Source: Glandiceps talaboti
Taxonomy: Eukaryota; Hemichordata; Enteropneusta; Spengelidae
Reading direction: 5' to 3'
Length of the DNA stretch: 64,000 nt
NCBI RefSeq assembly: GCF_964340395.1
Contig: NC_135560.1
Coordinates: 19,954,598-20,018,597, forward strand
Part shown: piece by piece, positions 12,626 through 27,210 of the stretch
Layout: each line of letters opens with the position of its first letter
How positions within the stretch are numbered: position 1 is the first letter of the stretch
Position numbers and translations under genes: made by a program
Notes under the pieces: model-generated
What the model was told of the DNA's origin: nothing
Seen by the model: only the letters and a program-made list of their open reading frames with translations
Databases searched by the model: none

Positions 12626-14809
12626 TCCAGCCAGGCAACATTTTGTTTCGGTTCCATGATTTTCGTTGTACATTATGTTTCTGTATAATATACTATACCG
12701 TGGACCAGAAGTACAATCGCGGTTTGAATTAAATGAAATCAACAAATGTATCACTATATTCGGTGAATCCTTAGCAATTGTAAACAAAAAGTGTTGCCAT
12801 AGTTACTATAATCTACTAGGTCATCATAAATGCACACTGAAATACTAATGTATAGACATTAATCTGATGGCGCTAATAGTTATTGGATACTTTGAATAGG
12901 CAATAGTAAACGAAATAAAGAGTCTGTGATAGAAAATTGATGTAATACTGTGTCATTCATTTTCTAACCTTGCACAGCTAGATGCTTTTCATCACAATGT
13001 TTGTACGTAGAGGGATTAATATAAATAAAGATACATTTTAATATAGAAAAAAGCTATAATTTGTCGATTATAAGAATACGTATTGATTGTGGGTATCTAT
13101 TGCTAATGGAAACTTGAGTACACAAAACACACCGTTATAATCAAATACAGATTTACTATTATGTGCTGTCATAAAAAGTGTAGTATTAATCATTCCCGTC
13201 ACTAACTGCTATCATAGACGTTCTTCAGCGTCTAAGCTGTTATCAATTCAATTTATTCAGTGAAATAAACCAGGTAATTAGAAAGTTTTGAAACGGTCTC
13301 AAATAAATGCAGATGATATCAACATATTTATTTATAAGTTCTTTCAATTGAAAGAGACCCGACTCAACGTATGGAATTTCATAATGATCAAAGTGCGAGC
13401 GTCCATTTAAATCAGCATATTGACGATCAAAGTGCGAGAATCGTATTAATTCAACATACATATGAAGCACACTCCATACAATATTTGTTATTGTCGAGTT
13501 TATCCGATTTCGTTTTTTTATTTGCATATATATTGTACAAAACTGAAACCGGATGGATTCGTCAGCAATATAGTATACATGTATATTATCAGAGATGTGT
13601 GCATATTGTATTGCGCACAACATTTTTAACAACAACATTTTTACTTGCAATTAACACTATATGTAAAACACGACAATACAAATAGAAATATTAATATTAC
13701 AGTACTGGTGTTGTGTAATCTTTGTATTTCACACACTCCGCGTCACTAAATGTTTAAAATTGATGTAACCTTTCGTTAGCCTATGTATAAAGACGTATAG
13801 TCATACCGGCGACGCAAATGCGTATGATGAGATGTTATACTTTTTAGACGTTTATGAATTATGTGCATGTTAGACATAAAAATTACGAATGGCATATCAA
13901 GTAAAATTCATTATTGTAAATAACAAATGTGGATCATAAATAATTCGGAAACATAAAAGGCATTAATTCGGAGACATGCAATAACACACAAACTCGGTCA
14001 TACAGAAAACATGAACATTTGCACTAAACACTTACTTTCGCTTATTTCGCAGGAAAAACAAAAATGCAAAAATAAGTAATGACTACAAAATTTCTTTGTA
14101 CATGAACAAAATGTACTAGTCGGGTAATTAGTAAAAGAAATAGTCTTTGAGAACTAGCTGAAGACGGTCAAATTCAAAAAAATGTTCTAGTAGCGAAAAT
14201 ATAGTCAGAGGGTGTAAATAATCCGAGACCACTATAGTGGTGTGAGAAATAATTAAAAAATGAATACAGAGACAGGCGTATTTGCAGAGAGATCGTTGAA
14301 CTTACCCCCATCCCAACCCCCTCTCCCAATGCACATAAAAACACACTTAGTATATTCCCAAGACAAGAAAGGTAGAAACCTGATTTAGACAGCTGGTATT
14401 TTCAGTGACGTATTTCACATCACCATGGTATCATTCAATTCTGACAGTGTGAGAAAGACTTGTCTGATGTTGCTTTAAACGAACCCAAGTCGTTGAATTG
14501 GTAGATTAAAGTAAATGTTATTCCCATTGGATATCTTCAGATATATTCTCCGTTGAAAGATTGTTGTAGTCGTATATTACATTTTATGGTTTCTCTAGAT
14601 ATATTATGTGTTTATTATACTTCTTATTCCGTGTAACTTGAAATACCGCGTGACGCCACTATGGTTTTTATGTAACCATGGCAATGAGAAGGGTTGTACT
14701 TTAAATCATATGAAATGTTAAATACCGCATAATTAATCAGTTTGTCATTTAAGCGAGCGCGGTGTATGTGTGCGATTGTGTGTGTGGGCAATCGCACGTA
14801 CTGTGTTTA

Positions 14810-14814
14810 TGTGT

Positions 14815-14865
<51 letters not shown>

Positions 14866-14955
14866 TATGTATGTATGTATGTATGTATGTATGTATGTGT
14901 GTGTATGTATGTATGTATGTATGTATGTATGTATGTATGTATGAATGTATGTATG

Positions 14956-14987
<32 letters not shown>

Positions 14988-15041
14988 TGTATGTATGTAT
15001 GTATGTATGTATGTATGTATGTATGAATGTATGTATGTATG

Positions 15042-15073
<32 letters not shown>

Positions 15074-15095
15074 TGTATGTATGTATGTATGTATG

Positions 15096-15131
<36 letters not shown>

Positions 15132-15168
15132 TGTATGTATGTATGCATGTATGCATGTATGCATGTAA
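14810..15168. repeat. (TG)n-(TATG)n compound microsatellite
   Basis: A TG run (about 14810-14862) is followed by roughly 300 bp of TATG tetranucleotides with sporadic GAATG, ATATG and GCATG interruptions. It gives overlapping artefactual open frames on both strands. Confidence 0.98.
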
Positions 15169-16512
15169 CTACTAGTATGTATATGTGTGTGTATATGGAG
15201 GTGCGTGTTTGTTAGGGGGTACACACAATAGATGAAAGAAAAAACGGAGGAATACAACAGAAGGAAGACTGAAATGCAATGATGTATTCTCAACTATGCT
15301 ACCAAGAAATCTTAGACTCAACTACAAGAAATTGGAATTCGCTGTCAGAAATTTAAAGAAAACTGTTCCTTATTTTCTCGATTAACAGATCGTCATTCAT
15401 TCTCTAGGAAGTCGTGCTACTTCTAAATATAAACCAACATAAATCAACCCTTAATGAGAATTGGATATACAGTAAAATTACATGTATGATAACTCATCAG
15501 AAATTGTACAATTCATTAACATAATACAACGTTCTAATATGCTTCTATATAGCACGCCTCTCGATACAGCTTAACGAAAGTCGGCAGTCTTACGAAAATC
15601 CAAAATATGAACCATTATCTCATTGTGAGCACATTACAATCTAACTTGAGGAAAAAAGACTTAAGTAAATATCAAAGGAGTTATTTCAAACTTGCCATGA
15701 TCCTTCAGCACGTTGTGTTGATACAGTAAACAAGGCATGGACTGCAAAACAAACCCTAAACGATCGATATCAAACCAGTAGCCGCTCATTTTCTGCATTA
15801 AGACATACTCGATGTCATTTTGGATTCAAAGATTGTTCAGTTTCTTTCATGGCAGCAAGGCCAATTAACGCTAATGGAACCTAAGGAAGTTAGTATTTGC
15901 TGTCAATTCGGTGCATTTTGTACAACAACTGTAAGGTAGGCACGTTAGTTGTTCTCAATAAAATACAACTCTATATTAGTGAAAAGACACTCCTACATGC
16001 ATGCTGGCTAAGTGAGTGTTCTTTTCGGTTCGAAAACACATTATCACTTGAAAAGATGATTTTTCAGTGTTTTAATGAAAACAATGGACCAGTTTTCCAT
16101 TTTGTGGTCATTTTGCCAACGTTTATGATCCAAAGTGATTGATACCGTTCATATGCGGGTTTAGTTTAACATGTAACAGCATTGTATTACTTCAATAATG
16201 GGTTGTCAGGCGTCGAAAGGCTTTTAGATAAAGTACAACTGTAGATAGCTGATGACAGAACCACTTTGTTCTGTGCTCGATCGATAGATTGAAGATGATC
16301 AAGACAACACACATATTCCAAGAAACTGACTATCTTAAAACGTCTGATAAATCTAAACAAACAGTTGCTCTAAAACGTGTTCTTGTATAAAGCCATGTGA
16401 TGCGTCTTTATGGCGATCACGAACGACTGAATAAACAAACTTGAAAATGGCAATTCTTTACTGTCACAAATGACGCAAACTAAAGGTCATTAATCTCGAA
16501 TTGCGCTATCTT

Positions 16513-17520
16513 TCAATGACTTAAATGTTGAAATGTGTCCGATATGACAAACGGTTCCACCTTTGTCCTACTTGAGAGTTTGTCTTTGCAATTGCACATG
16601 TTCATTAAAAGAGCCTTGACAGCTTTTCTGTAGCTTCTATTCATTACTCCGTAGACTAAAAAATTCCAAAAACTGTTCAAAACCACGAGCCAGTAGACAG
16701 AGAAAAGAACGGATGGATGAATTTCACTCTCGGTAAAGATGCGATAAAGTACAGTAATCGAGTACGGAAACCAAGCAACCATAAATGCGCATGCAACAGC
16801 GATAAACATCCTCGCAGCTTTCCAATTGTCGGTTGACGTGCACAGTTTATCCGTTTGGGACTGGATTCTCTTCGAATGATGCCATGCCACTTTGGCGAGG
16901 GTTAGATAAATATACACCATGACGATAGACGGAACTACGACGATGACGGCAACGGTTGCTAAGATGAAGCCCCGTTTCTCAGGATTGTACAAGTTCGCAC
17001 CACATATGAAAGCGTAGTCAAGGTATATATACAACGGTAAATCAGAATAAAAGTCAATGAGAGAAAAACAGAAAATAACCACGACGATCCATATCCCGGC
17101 TATCATCACTATAGCTCGCTTATCGGTGCAAATCATAGGTGAATGGAGCGGCCATTTTACGGCAACGAAACGCTCGATCCCTACAAAGAATAATGTATAG
17201 GTCGATATCGCTGCGAAAGTACATGAAAGGCTTCCAACAACCTGGCACAATACGTCTCCATATACCCATTTTCCGACCAAAGATGTGTGAATTCCGAAGG
17301 GAATATAGAGAAGTCCGACGCCTAAATCCGTCACAGCTAACGATGTCATAAAGTAACGCGGTATTGTAGGCACCCGTCGCATCTTCTGTATGACAACGAT
17401 ATTTAGAAAGTTGCCCACCGTGATGACAATCATCAAACATGCAATAAACAGTGTTTGGGCGAAGTGCGCCTTTTCCCCGTTTTCCAAATCCCCACATTTG
17501 TCAGTTGTATTGAAGGTCAT
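16513..17520 (-). CDS. Intronless class A (rhodopsin-like) GPCR, orphan
   Basis: Seven-transmembrane receptor of 335 residues at the plasma membrane, expected to couple to G proteins. The ATG at 17520 (MTFNTTDKCG, with an N-glycosylation site at Asn4) is the first in-frame ATG after an upstream stop. Landmarks: GN at 36-37 in TM1, LAVTDL with Asp65 in TM2, Cys92 and Cys173 for the extracellular disulphide, Glu-Arg-Phe at 116-118 for the DRY motif, Pro197 in TM5, AWFPY at 249-253 in TM6, then a helix 8 (NRSYRKA) and CNC as a likely palmitoylation site. Position 3.32 is Ser99, not Asp, so it is not a classical amine receptor. TM7 reads NFLVY (286-290), so the NPxxY proline is replaced. The nearest family cannot be fixed from sequence reading and the ligand is unknown. 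No intron interrupts the frame, as in many expanded invertebrate orphan receptors. Confidence 0.93.
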   Translation of the reverse strand: MTFNTTDKCGDLENGEKAHFAQTLFIACLMIVITVGNFLNIVVIQKMRRVPTIPRYFMTSLAVTDLGVGLLYIPFGIHTSLVGKWVYGDVLCQVVGSLSCTFAAISTYTLFFVGIERFVAVKWPLHSPMICTDKRAIVMIAGIWIVVVIFCFSLIDFYSDLPLYIYLDYAFICGANLYNPEKRGFILATVAVIVVVPSIVMVYIYLTLAKVAWHHSKRIQSQTDKLCTSTDNWKAARMFIAVACAFMVAWFPYSITVLYRIFTESEIHPSVLFSVYWLVVLNSFWNFLVYGVMNRSYRKAVKALLMNMCNCKDKLSSRTKVEPFVISDTFQHLSH

Positions 17521-17794
17521 CTTTGCCGTGTAGATCAACACATATTATCCCAGTTACAGTTGTCAAAACTTTGGAAGCTTGCGTAACATTGATCTGTAAA
17601 ACACCCTGTAATGTTCATCGACTTCTCTTAGAGCTCAGTGTACCACGGCTTTCGTTCTTAGAAAATCAATCTAAAACATACCATCCGTGACGTCACAGAA
17701 ATGATCTGGCATGGAGTGGCGAGGCAATTGTACTACGGACTATGCTGATTGGTTAACGCACCTTTCTACATTACTGTATGTGGTGGTCACAATT

Positions 17795-18153
<359 letters not shown>

Positions 18154-18899
18154 TTATGCTTACAATAGGTAGTCTGTAAGTGCTTTTAGGCTAAACATTC
18201 TGGGCATACTAAGTACACACTGCCTGTTTGTTATCATGACTCTGTAGAAAGACAAACGATCAAAGACTAGAGACGTGTCCTGAAAGTAATATAATGAGTA
18301 TGAAGTCTTTCTTGATTCCAATAGCGGAACTTATCATCGCCATTTATCCACTAAGGAGGGTACAGGAATACATAGAACGAATAAATAAACATAAACAATA
18401 ATAATAATCTATATTGATCCAAATAATTTCGGAAGTTCCAAGTTATAGGATTAATATGCACTCCCGTCACTTTAGTAATCATGGTCTTAATACATTTCTA
18501 ATGAAAATTGGATTATTTACTTCAACAATCAATCAAAAGAATTTGTATATCGTAAATCCAATCTGACGTAATGTTCTATGGCGCTGAACAGGAACAATAG
18601 TAAATCAATCTAAAAAGTTAGAGAAAGCTCTTGCAAACAGATGTATCTTGATGTCCTCCTTGATTTTATCGACAGTCGACAAAGAACGAATTCGGTATAT
18701 TGTTCCATAAGACTGTGCTGCTCGCGAGAACGCACGCTCCCGCATGACTTTGTATTACAACGGGCTATGAAGTGTTAATTGATTTCTTGATCTATACTTG
18801 GTATTGTACTATATAAATGTAATTAATGATGACGTCATCAGAACATTTACGTATAATAAATGATGTCATTACATGTTGTATTAATTTGACTAACAACAA

Positions 18900-19198
18900 C
18901 ATAGATCATAACAAAATAACCACCACCACCGCCGCCGCCCATCATCACTATCACCACAAAACAACAACAACAACAACAAACAACAACAACAACAGAAGAA
19001 GCAGAAGCAACAACAACATTATCAAAACGACAATAACAAAATACAAAACCACCACAATCACCATAACCAACATCACAACAAGTACGACGCCGATAACGGC
19101 CTCCACCACCAACTGACAACAATAACAACAACACTACCACCAAAAATATGACCACTATCACTTACAATAACAATATTACCACGAAGAACATTACCGTC

Positions 19199-19232
<34 letters not shown>

Positions 19233-19295
19233 GCAACAATATCATCAGCAACAACAACATTACTACAACAACAACAACAACAACAACAAATAAAT
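18900..19295. repeat. CAA/CAC trinucleotide-rich tract
   Basis: Long runs of imperfect CAA, ACC and AAC triplets on the plus strand make Asn/Thr/His or Val-rich spurious frames. It shades into the 42-bp minisatellite that follows. Confidence 0.9.
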
Positions 19296-19344
19296 AAAAT
19301 ATAAAGCTATCATAATCATCACATCACGACCACCATCACAAGTC

Positions 19345-20150
19345 TAACATTTCAACTTGGCTTCCACCACGACCATCTCACCCGACACTATATGATCACA
19401 TCATCGCACCGACCACCATCTCAGCCGACACTGTTACCACACCACTGCAGCGACCACCATCTCAGTTGACACTGTGACCACACCACTGCAGCGACCACCA
19501 TCTCAGTCGACACTATAACCATACCACTGCACCGACCACCATCTCAGCCGACACTGTTACCACACCACCACAGCGACCACCATCTCATTCGACACTATGA
19601 CCATACCACTGCACCGACCACCATCTCAGCCGACACTATGACCACACCACTGCAGCGACCACCATCTCAGTGACACTATGACCACACCACCGTAGCGACC
19701 ACCATCTCATCCGACACTATGATCACATCATCGCAGCGACCACCAATTCAGCCAACACTGTTACCACACCACAGCAGCGACCATCATCTCAGCTGACACT
19801 ATGACCATACCATCGCAGCGACCACCATCTCAGTCGACACTGTTACCACACCACCGCAGCGACCACCATCTCAGTCGACACTATGACCATACCACTGCAC
19901 CGACCACCATCTCAGTCGACACTATGACCACACCACTGCAGCGACCACCATCTCAGTGACACTATGACCAAACCACCGTAGCGACCACCATCTCATCCGA
20001 CACTATGATCACATCATCGCAGCGACCACCAATTCAGCCAACACTGTTACCACACCACAGCAGCGACCATCATCTCAGCTGACACTACGACCATACCATC
20101 GCAGCGACCACCATCTCAGCCGACACTATGACCATACCATCGCAGCGACG
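19345..20150. repeat. Minisatellite, about 42-bp unit, ~19 copies
   Basis: The unit reads roughly GCGACCACCATCTCAG, then CGACACTATGACCA, then ACCACTGCA. Variants (GATCACATCATCGCA, CTGTTACCACACCA) recur in the same order, and a block of several units near 19650-19830 reappears near 19950-20100. This shows higher-order duplication. There are frequent TGA stops in frame and no sign of coding. Confidence 0.9.
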
Positions 20151-21421
20151 TTCGATAATGCAACACGATTATCAATGCTACTAAATAACAATAACAACCA
20201 CTCTGACCTTAAAACTAATGTTAAATAAAAAGAAGGAAGAAAGAAAGAAAGAAAACTAACACAATTACATCACTACGAATATTACTACTATTATTACAGC
20301 AGCTTATCACAACAATGATGACGATTACAACAACTAGAATAGGCAGTGTGCCTTTAGAAAATTCGACTACTATTGTCATTTGCATCACAAAATGTATCGT
20401 GTAAGAATTAACTGACCATATAACATGTAATTGACAGTCATGATAGGCTCACTCATAAAGTTCTCAATACACACTATCTATTCAACACATACAGAAGGAA
20501 TTAGTTAACTACATTGATTCTGTTTTTGAAAGGTTTTGTATTGGTCCATTTTATCGATAATCAGTGTTTTTCATATTTCCATAAATCCTGCACGTTTTTC
20601 CGTTAAGATTATATTAGTACGAATCTAAAACATAATGCTGTATGTGATTTTTTATTTTGATTGAACGAGCAGTCGAGGGCTTCATTATAAGTAGGTTAAT
20701 GTACCGATCACCAAAGCTTGCGAATGTTGAATATGTCACGTATTTCATTTTCACTTTTTGAAAAAGACTATATGCACCCGTGAGACATACTGTAGGCTAA
20801 TGCAATTTATGACCATAAGGACGATATAGTATGTGAAGCAGGGACATTGCAATTGTAAATTGTAGACATACTATACATTGAATCTCTAGATATAACACGT
20901 TATACTACAACCCTGCCGGCTTCCGTTGTAAACATTGGAATTCTATCTTACGTGGCCGTGTCGTAAGAATGTACAATAAAAAGAAGATAGAAATCCTAAT
21001 CTTTTATCCTGTGGTTTGCAATTACGATCGATTTTTGAAATTCCTACAGTTAACTAACAGAGACTAAAGTCATTGTGTTTAGACGTTACCGAGATTTAAA
21101 TCTGACATTATATCGTCACTGCCTTGATCAATAGTTAATAGCAATCTGATTGCCTAATGTACGATATGCTGTAGGGTCTGTTCCCTAATAATGTCGTGAA
21201 GAAACTATCAGAAACGTCAGTAGTGACATTGTATATGTATTGGAATTGTGATTTCGAGTCGTTAAATCAGCGATTACAGAAGTCCTCGGATGCGTAGTGA
21301 AGGTACCCACAGCTTACTGTTGGTCAATCATTTACCTGTTACAATTAAAAAAGGCTACAATACATACAGGGGTAGCAGGGCGAACGTACTCTAGTAGAGT
21401 ATACGGTGCGATTATAATGTC

Positions 21422-21494
<73 letters not shown>

Positions 21495-24400
21495 AGCCAC
21501 CGAAAGTACTATTTGTCGGTCAGTTTATATGTTTTTCATGGGTATAATTTCTAATATGTGCGACAAACATCAATTACCAAAGAACTATTCTCAAATCCAA
21601 TACTTTAATATCAAATTATCAAATATTCGATTCTCTGCATGTATAACGTTTGTATGACCTTACAAAGCTCACTAAGCTTGGTGCATGGATGCAGTACGCA
21701 TTAGTATGATCCCATGCATGTTGATGTATAAATTCATTTAGTTTCCACTCTTCATCGACGTTGTCATGGCACCCGGGGCAAAGGTCATTGTACTTATGCA
21801 TGCACCATCACTAGAAGGTGACATGAATACACAAAGTGAAATATCGGTGTTCATATAATGATTTTTTCTCTTTTATAAACTAAAGTAAATAAATGGTAGT
21901 CATAATACATACATGGATTATGTACAGAAAACATACTATTAGTGATATTGATTCATGTTATTTTGTTGTCTCTATTCAAACTAGGGCGACTATTAATCAT
22001 AATTCTTTATAAAAATAATTCTTTACCTTTAGAATAGTAAAGCACAGTAATACTGTTTTGATCGGATTAAAAATTCATTCACATTATTTCTGCACCCACC
22101 AATTCATAGCATTTCTTCCAAACCCATTAAATGAATTGGATATTGGACCTTGATAATAGATACAAACTCTAGTGGCGTAATTGAGTAATTTAGATAATTA
22201 TATGTCACTGAGACAAACTGACAATTTAATTAGACATAATTAGGAAGTAATAGATGGTTTGTTTGGCACAGACACATCGCTATTTTTGTTGTTCATGATA
22301 CGTCATGTTACGAATTGCAATGGTAATAGCGTTTTGATCGACGATAACCAGTTCTGATATATATAACGTTTAATAGTACTCTGTGATCCAATTAATTAGG
22401 AAGGTACACATATATTCTTAACTACCTTGCTGCGTTTGCTTTCCTCTACTTCACCACGGCAGGTATCCTGGATACCACACTTCTAACCCCCCCCCCACAC
22501 ACACACACACACACACATACACACAGACAGACACACACCTTCTTTAACACACTATGTATTTTTATGCTCGTGGCCTTCGTTGCCGATAACATGTTTTTCA
22601 CTATTAGTTTTGTATACTTTTATAACTGACGACTTTCATTGCACTACATCCATTCCCTTATGAATCCAAGTTTGAGAGATGATGAGAGAGATAACGCAAA
22701 CATCGAAATCGACCTTAATAATATATTTTAGATATGACAATGTTCGATCAACAACTTCATCTGTTGTTGGACCATTTAATATTGAGTTGCAATAGTCTAG
22801 GGAGAGTGGTTATTTTTTTAATGGAACCAAATGATACACCGTCTCATGGAGGGTCTCTGCATAGACCAAACACGTGTAAAGTCTATATGGTGCTGTTGAG
22901 GAACGTATTTTACGTCAAGCCTCTTAGTTCTATCTTCATTCTCTGTAAATGTCTATAACGCTACATGTTTCACATAGCAAACAATCGTCCAATCAACTCT
23001 CACCTAGAATCAGACAGCGGGAATTTGGAGAGAGACCAAGATATTTGTCTCTTGCATTATCACCGTATTACATGTAGCTTGTTCAAGGAGAAGAGCAGAT
23101 ACTTAGCTGAATAGCATCGCATGGACATTATTTGTAACACTTCCTCGATGATTGCATTCCCAAGAAACTGTCACGTTAGCGCGTTGTATAGAATTGTTAA
23201 TGAATTGTTAGTCATTTACATCATATCATATCATATCATGTCATATTACAGCTATGGCTAACAGCATATGAGCCGATCAAATGTCAAATTGTCCATCCAA
23301 AAATCAATCAATCCCCAAAACATACATTTAGTAACAAAGTGTGTGTGAATTAGTTCATGGTCCGAGTGTTCATCACAAAGTTCAGGTTTTTTGCAGATTT
23401 CAAGATAGTAATTACTTGTAGAGTTCAGATTGATCATAAAAATATATATATACATCATATTATAAAATACTAAAAATGACAATTTATACAAAATTGCCAA
23501 CAGATCGATTCAAAATTGCCATAAGCACATTTGGTTGGTATTTACATGGCACTCCGATACGTAGTACAGTAAGAGGTTCGACTCCACAGCGTCACTATAA
23601 TTTGTAAACATGGGAGTATGATAGGAGGAAGAAGGTAACTGAGCGAAAAGAGCATAGTAATTATAAAGTATGTACATACAGAAACCAACCGTTAAACATG
23701 TGTCACATATACATTTATAGCATAGAACCTTATAGAACATAGCATCTCACGTTATCATCAGCTCTCTATGAAGCGTACACATAATTTTATCCTGCATATT
23801 ATCTACGGAGAAATTTTGAGAATTACATCTTCCTTTCCCAGGATATCTATCGGGTATTTTGTTACCCACAACACAACACACGTTGAAAGTCGAATCCCCA
23901 ACGTACATCGTATTTTCACCTATAATTACAGCATATCCAGGAACGCTTTGTGAATAAAATCCCTGATAAAATTTGACTTCAGGCTTGTACAGTAATTTGC
24001 ACTTTTTTATAGCTGAAAATGAATAGCATGAAGATAACGCATTACAGAATTCGAATACGGTCCGTCAGTCGTCGTGCTATTTCTCCCCAGATCGTATAGT
24101 GAACAAAATATCAATGGCTGCTATAAAAAATAAGGCATTATTTGAAAACAGGACTTGCATATTTTCTGAACGGGCGACTGCATCAATTTTTAAGACATTT
24201 AAAATACACACAGGCAAACACAAATATAATCTAGAGTGACAGTAACAGGAATATTTGCTAACGTCCAAAGACCGTCGACGTCTGTAACTATGGCGACCGA
24301 CAGAGGCACCTTGAGTATCTACTGTCATATGTAATGATAATGCGACAATCGTTGAATAACTGAGAGATTGAGTCAAGCCGCTGAAACTATATAAACTAAC

Positions 24401-27210
24401 ATAAAAATGCTCTTAGTAGTGATGATTGTAATGCCGCACCAAAAGCCGATTTCTGTTTTTTACCGTAGCAGGTTATTTTCGAGGAAGTATAGATACACAC
24501 GCTTAATCTGTAATATATAATTTATATCATTTTATAACGCCATTATCATTTGAATGGCGGAAGTATATCCCTGAGATGGTAGAGATGTTCAGCGATGAAA
24601 GTCATGTAAAGCGATGAAAGCCAGGCAAAGTAAAACGCAACGAGTTTTGGATCAGGTGTTACAGTTCTTATTTTTATTAAACCGTGGTGAATTTTCCTTT
24701 CTTAATACCGCAATTTAAACAAGATGAATTTTAATGGAAAATCACAGCAGGGCCTAGGAAAGGTGTGGCCGGTAGAAATGTGCCGAACTTCCTTTTCAAA
24801 GAAACACGAATGCAAATGATTGCCAAGGTCAAATTACAGACGTCATTGATTAGCAATCTGTGTGCAGTAAAAGACGGATATCCTTGGAATAAAAGTACAC
24901 ATCAATGTCAAATGGAGTGAAATTAGGAATACATCATATGATTGCTGATAGGGAAATTGACAATTTTATTTGAGAGGAAATGGCATGACTAATACAACCT
25001 GATGAGTCAAAATAATCGTAAACTAGCTTACTAGGTTCTCAAATAGTGGAATTAATGGAAATATACACAGATCCATTATACAGCATTTTCCCTAAATTTT
25101 ATCTCTGTTATGTTTCCATTCCTAGTTAATCCTATGTGTGAGTTCACTATCCTTTAGATTGTACCATAGACATTAGTGAGACGTTCATAATTGTATTGGA
25201 TAGGATGTATTAATCTTAAAACTTGACTTTTATCAAATTTCTAGTCTTTAAGTATTTGATAAACACTTAAAATGTTTCCATATAGTTTATCACCATGGTA
25301 ACATACTTAAACAGAGTAGGCAGCTGGTGCCTCATTTGTATTTTACGTTCGATTAATTTTAAGACCAATCTATTACCCCAATCATTCTCTGTCATAGCAA
25401 GTATGTTACTATTTTAAGTTTTAATTATTACAATACACAAAATAACTGTAGCTACTGGTAATAGTTATTTCATTGGACTGTTATAAAAATGAATGCACTA
25501 AAATTTCCGAATGCACATTGGTGTGTTTATTGTTATTGAAATAGAAAATTCATATTCGTAGCTTCAGTGACTGGCACTGTGGTGTTGCATGCAATGACCG
25601 TTATCACGGTTATTGTTATACGAATTGGAGTTTAACGTATTACTATACTTATATGGTCCAAAACTCAAATCTAAACTGTTGCTATGGTCACTTTTTCTAA
25701 TATTGTTTAGAAATCGTCTCTACGTATTTTGCACTTTCAATTTCAGACACATTCCATTAAATTTTACATCAATATGCCATGCATTTGATTGACAGTACAA
25801 AACTTTAAACAGAATTTACTGACTTGGATTTTATTAAGAAACAACTCTCCATCTCAATTACATTTTTATGGTACGTGTAAGATTAGACCAATCAATGCAG
25901 CTGTTCCAGAGTTTAAATATTTTGACCAAAATGCTAGTTTTGAGTAATTTGTATATTACCGATCTTATCACTATTTTTATTAGTTTATTTTACTATAGAT
26001 TCACAGGTTCGTTAAATTATCATTTTTGTTACATATTTCTAAGTACACTATTAATATAAGTGGGTCTTGTGTTTTCGTGGCATTTTGTTTTAGCGTATAT
26101 TTCACTTAAATTATACGATCTGTGGTGTCCAATTGAAAGCATGTTAGAAAACGGTACGGTAACCTAGATTTGTTAATGTAGATTCATCACTACTATTACA
26201 TGTATCAGTGTATTTATTATCCGATGCGAGTCACGCCCTCCTGCGGTCGCATGATATTATAATCATCAAATTGACATATCTTTTACACAGGCATTATCAC
26301 TTCGTAGCTTGCCAATACTGTGCTCAAAGCGCAGTACAATTATCAAATCCCAGGCATAACCGCCAACAATAATCACCCAACGTTCAATCCCTACTGCCAC
26401 TAATGAATCGTTCACATAACACCATCTATCCTACCGAGTCCCATTTATATTAATATAACTGGGCTGGCTGGAGTACTATTGTGGTACAATCTTGATAGAT
26501 TTTAGCCGTTCAGCAACGAACTACCGTGAAGATTCCGATAAGACCACTCTTAACCATTCAAAGACCATGGATTCATACATAGATCCAGGCCCTCCACCAA
26601 CTATGCATCGTATGATACCGTTATGATATCGTCCATTTGAAAGCCTTTATCCCACAGATTAAGTCTGGCATCGTTATAAAACTTGTTAATGTAATGTTCA
26701 AAAGAGTATTTTTGTAACGGAAGAATATTGGCCTCACAAATAAACGAAATAGCGGCAACAATATAACAAGATAACTTAGCCCACATTGGAACATTGATCT
26801 GACCTCTGACCCAGCAATGACTCGATGACAATGAGTATTTGGTAAACCAGATAAGAGTATTAAAATGAATGCATGGCAACACAAAATGTTATTGTATTCA
26901 TTAGTTTCATAAACAAAACACAAACCTGAAAATGAAAAGTTAATAAAGACAACAATCTTACATGTAAGTGTGAGGCCGAGGTTTATTTCAGTTAAAATAA
27001 GACATTGACCTTGTACTGTTATTTATAACTTTGATACACATTATATACTATTTTAACTTGCATATAGAAAATATACCAGATCATAATTTTTTTTTTAAAA
27101 ACCCATTATTTTGATAAAAAGATATGTGTTTATTCCGTCTTCTCCGGCGTAAAAAATCATAAATATTCACCTAATAACCTTCCAAGTAGTAGAAATAAGT
27201 ACAGCGTCAA
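20151..27210. other. Gene-poor interval
   Basis: No gene can be supported over these 7 kb. Simple repeats occur at 21421-21496 (CAT then CGT triplets) and about 22490-22540 (C run, then CA). Two short open frames at 21619-21801 and 26601-26923 were examined and not accepted. The rest is unremarkable AT-rich sequence. Confidence 0.55.
21421..21496. repeat. (CAT)n-(CGT)n trinucleotide repeat
   Basis: About 14 CAT triplets followed by about 10 CGT triplets. In one frame they would encode a His run followed by an Arg run, without any surrounding gene signal. Confidence 0.95.

Larger units (their letters stand above)
7643..16512. other. Gene-poor interval with scattered repeats
   Basis: Between the Death-domain gene and the GPCR I see no supported gene. 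Open frames here are short or made of microsatellite. The repeats are listed separately: CATA/CA (8335), a 125-bp tandem (9425), GA (10793), a minisatellite (12385) and TG/TATG (14810). The segment 15170-16512 carries nothing recognisable apart from the GPCR 3' flank. Confidence 0.6.

Noticed and set aside
14745-15293. 182-codon Thr/His/Ile/Tyr open frame
   Set aside because: Translation of a TATG/TG microsatellite with no gene signals.
21619-21801. Cys/His-containing minus-strand open frame (NDLCPGCHDNVDEEWKLNEF) with a GTGAGC donor-like end
   Set aside because: Composition is somewhat protein-like, but no acceptor-side partner exon or family match was found. Kept only as a note.
26601-26923. 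Two overlapping minus-strand open frames of 93 and 100 codons
   Set aside because: Hydrophobic AT-rich translations without a recognisable motif and without splice partners.
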